Assembly (NCBI RefSeq): GCF_001708185.1
Contig: NZ_MDDN01000015.1
Location: 26,953 to 90,952 of the forward strand
From: Lysinibacillus xylanilyticus
Lineage (GTDB): Bacteria > Bacillota > Bacilli > Bacillales_A > Planococcaceae
DNA: 64,000 nt
Direction of reading: 5' to 3'
In this document: positions 62,297 to 64,000 of the stretch, one piece after another
Numbering within the stretch: the stretch's first letter is position 1
Layout of the letters: each line of letters opens with the position of its first letter
Notes under the pieces: generated by a model
What the model was told of the DNA's origin: nothing
The model's input: the letters and a program-made list of their open reading frames with translations, nothing else
Databases searched by the model: none
Made by a program: the position numbers and the translations under genes

Positions 62297-63913
62297 ATGA
62301 CTTATACTGAACGAAATGTGGTGAATACAGTGGGTAACGTATCTTCTGACCAAAATGAACGATTCATTCAATTACTTGAGCAACAATTGGCTCATTCAAA
62401 TCAGCAAAATAATGAACTGACAAAGAAGTTGGATCAATCATTGAAACAAATCGAAGTGCTAACAGAACAAGTTCGCCAATTAACCAAGGCTTTATACGGT
62501 TCAAAATCGGAAAAATCAAAGTATCAAGCACCAGACGGACAAGCTTCTTTATTCGATGACGATGCGTCTTTTAACGAATCTGAGCACACAGAAGAACAAA
62601 GCACAGCGACGATTACTTACACTGTTAACCGTAAACTACATAAGAAAAAACGGAATGATTCTTTTCATGAAGGGATTGAAATAGAAGAAATTCATCATCA
62701 CCCCACCAATACACAATGCGACTGTTGCCTTGGCCAAATGACCGAAGCCGGTACAACTATTGCGCGTGAAGAAGCAAAATTCATTCCGGCAAAAATGATG
62801 CGCATCCAGCATATTGAACATGCCTACGAGTGCAAGCACTGTAAAATGGATGCCACACAAAAAGCACAAATGAAACGTGGGAAAGCCCCACAAGCTGCCA
62901 TTCAGCGAAGCATTGCGGGGCCTACCGTTCTAGCAAAACTCATCTATAATAAGTTCGTCCAATACTTACCTCTTTACCGTCAGGTAAAGGAGTGGGAACG
63001 ATATGGCCTGCTTACGAATGATAAGAACTTATCAAACTGGGTGATCCGTGTAGCTGAAGATTGGCTTCTACCGGTTTATGAACAGATGAAGCAGATATTA
63101 ACAGCAAAATCTGTTCTACATGTGGATGAAACCTATGCGCAAATAATCAATCGTTCAGACGGAAAATCCGGTCAATCGAACGCCTATAATTGGGTGTCCC
63201 AAAGTGTGCCAAGTCAAGGGCCGATCATCGTTCTTTTCCAAAGCGCTTTATCGAGAAGCCGTTCTGTATTAGCAGACTTTATAGCTGGTTTTCAAGGAAC
63301 TGTGATTTGTGATGGTTATTCTGCATACGGGAATCTACCTGATGTCACGTTCGCCAACTGTTGGGCGCATGTGCGACGCTATTGGCTGAAAGCTGATAGC
63401 AAAAACGGGCAAATTGGCGTGGATTACTGTGATCAACTGTTTCACCTAGAACGTCAATTCAAGCATCTTTCACCAGGTAAACGCCGAAAATCACGGCAAA
63501 AACATTCAAAGCCGATTGTAGAGAAGTTTCTAAAATGGGTAGACGAATCGCCTTTCTTTGGGAAAAATGCGCTCGCAAAAGCTGCAGAATACACATTAAA
63601 TCGTGTACACGGATTAAAGGCTTTTCTATTCGATGGTCGAATTGAAATCGATAATAATCCGGCTGAAAATGCGATTCGTCCAAATGTGATTGGTCGTAAG
63701 AACTGGCTTTTCTCTGTTAGTGAAGCAGGCGCTAAAGCGAATGCCATCTGTTTAAGTTTGGCTGAAACGGCAAAAGCAAACGGCATCGATTTCTATCAAT
63801 ACCTAGTGACGTTAATGACAGAATTGCCAAATTTACCGATTCATCAGCAGCCAGAGATTTTAAATAATTACATGCCTTGGTCGAAAAAAATCCAAGCCAC
63901 ATGTGCAAAATAG
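62297..63913 (+). CDS. tnpC: IS66 transposase TnpC
   Basis: A 538-residue DDE transposase. N-terminal leucine-zipper and helix region (residues 20-70, KKLDQSLKQIEVLTEQVRQL), a zinc-finger part with CDCC and CKHCK, then the catalytic core: Asp in VLHVDETYAQI, Asp in VICDGYSAYGN, and Glu in IDNNPAENAIRPNVIGRKNW. Full length for the family with no frameshift. Confidence 0.92.
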   Translation: MTYTERNVVNTVGNVSSDQNERFIQLLEQQLAHSNQQNNELTKKLDQSLKQIEVLTEQVRQLTKALYGSKSEKSKYQAPDGQASLFDDDASFNESEHTEEQSTATITYTVNRKLHKKKRNDSFHEGIEIEEIHHHPTNTQCDCCLGQMTEAGTTIAREEAKFIPAKMMRIQHIEHAYECKHCKMDATQKAQMKRGKAPQAAIQRSIAGPTVLAKLIYNKFVQYLPLYRQVKEWERYGLLTNDKNLSNWVIRVAEDWLLPVYEQMKQILTAKSVLHVDETYAQIINRSDGKSGQSNAYNWVSQSVPSQGPIIVLFQSALSRSRSVLADFIAGFQGTVICDGYSAYGNLPDVTFANCWAHVRRYWLKADSKNGQIGVDYCDQLFHLERQFKHLSPGKRRKSRQKHSKPIVEKFLKWVDESPFFGKNALAKAAEYTLNRVHGLKAFLFDGRIEIDNNPAENAIRPNVIGRKNWLFSVSEAGAKANAICLSLAETAKANGIDFYQYLVTLMTELPNLPIHQQPEILNNYMPWSKKIQATCAK

Positions 63914-64000
63914 CCATCTATCCGAAAAAATTCAGGGTAGATGGCCATTAGTCGTGCGTACCGAGAAGGTGCGCTTATTTTTTTTATATTTCGGGCTTAC

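Larger units (their letters stand above)
61636..64000 (+). mobile_element. Complete IS66-family insertion sequence
   Basis: The left end starts GTAAGCCCG and the last bases of the window are CGGGCTTAC, its inverted partner, so the element covers 61636-64000 (2365 bp). It carries tnpA, tnpB and tnpC with the usual order and overlap. IS66 elements make 8-bp target duplications; the left flank would be GGTAATCC (61628-61635), and the right flank is outside the window. It interrupts a SMI1/KNR4 gene. All frames are open, so it may be active or recent. Confidence 0.9.

Overview
The window is AT-rich DNA from a low-GC Gram-positive bacterium of the Bacillaceae. The evidence is strong AGGAGG-type ribosome binding sites, frequent TTG and GTG starts, Rho-independent terminators, a petrobactin (asb) operon typical of the Bacillus cereus group, and small families known mainly from Bacillus (DUF3888, DUF2750, YugN-like, PadR plus permease-prefix pairs). 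The exact genus cannot be settled from the sequence alone. No rRNA, tRNA or CRISPR array was seen.

Layout. 0-3.4 kb: the 5' end of a GntR regulator with a candidate operator, an MFS efflux protein and a DUF2268 metalloprotease behind a MerR-type promoter. 3.5-10.1 kb: a carbohydrate or polyol-phosphate uptake cluster (two permeases, lipoprotein, HAD phosphatase, TIM-barrel isomerase/epimerase, MsmX/UgpC-type ATPase) with a GC-rich fold-back repeat inside it. 10.2-12 kb: a BmrR-like regulator divergent from a GNAT acetyltransferase, sharing a bmr-like promoter. 12.4-24.2 kb: a secreted or anchored protein whose last 130 bp occur again 10 kb downstream. The two copies bracket decayed genes, the Fur-controlled petrobactin operon asbABCDEF and a broken IS4-family element.

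24.2-44.9 kb is an accessory region unlike the rest. Many short genes, mostly on the + strand, are separated by members of one structured intergenic repeat family. It has a core of two hairpins followed by GGCTAACGG, a GTGCTTTACTTGAAG module carrying a terminator, and a GCAGGTTAGTTCAATAAG module. Several genes are duplicated, truncated or frameshifted. The layout resembles a gene-cassette array, but no integrase is present here. This is the most interesting signal in the window.

45-56 kb: topoisomerase III (with the remnant of a second copy), a nucleotidyltransferase, a peroxiredoxin, an ankyrin protein, a short-chain dehydrogenase-like protein and several secreted or unknown proteins. 55.4-57.2 kb: a MerR regulator and a CPBP protease behind another 19-bp-spacer promoter. 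57.3-61.6 kb: intact and decayed small proteins with the look of immunity or toxin-tail genes, ending in a SMI1/KNR4 gene cut by a complete IS66 element. That element runs from 61636 to the last base of the window.
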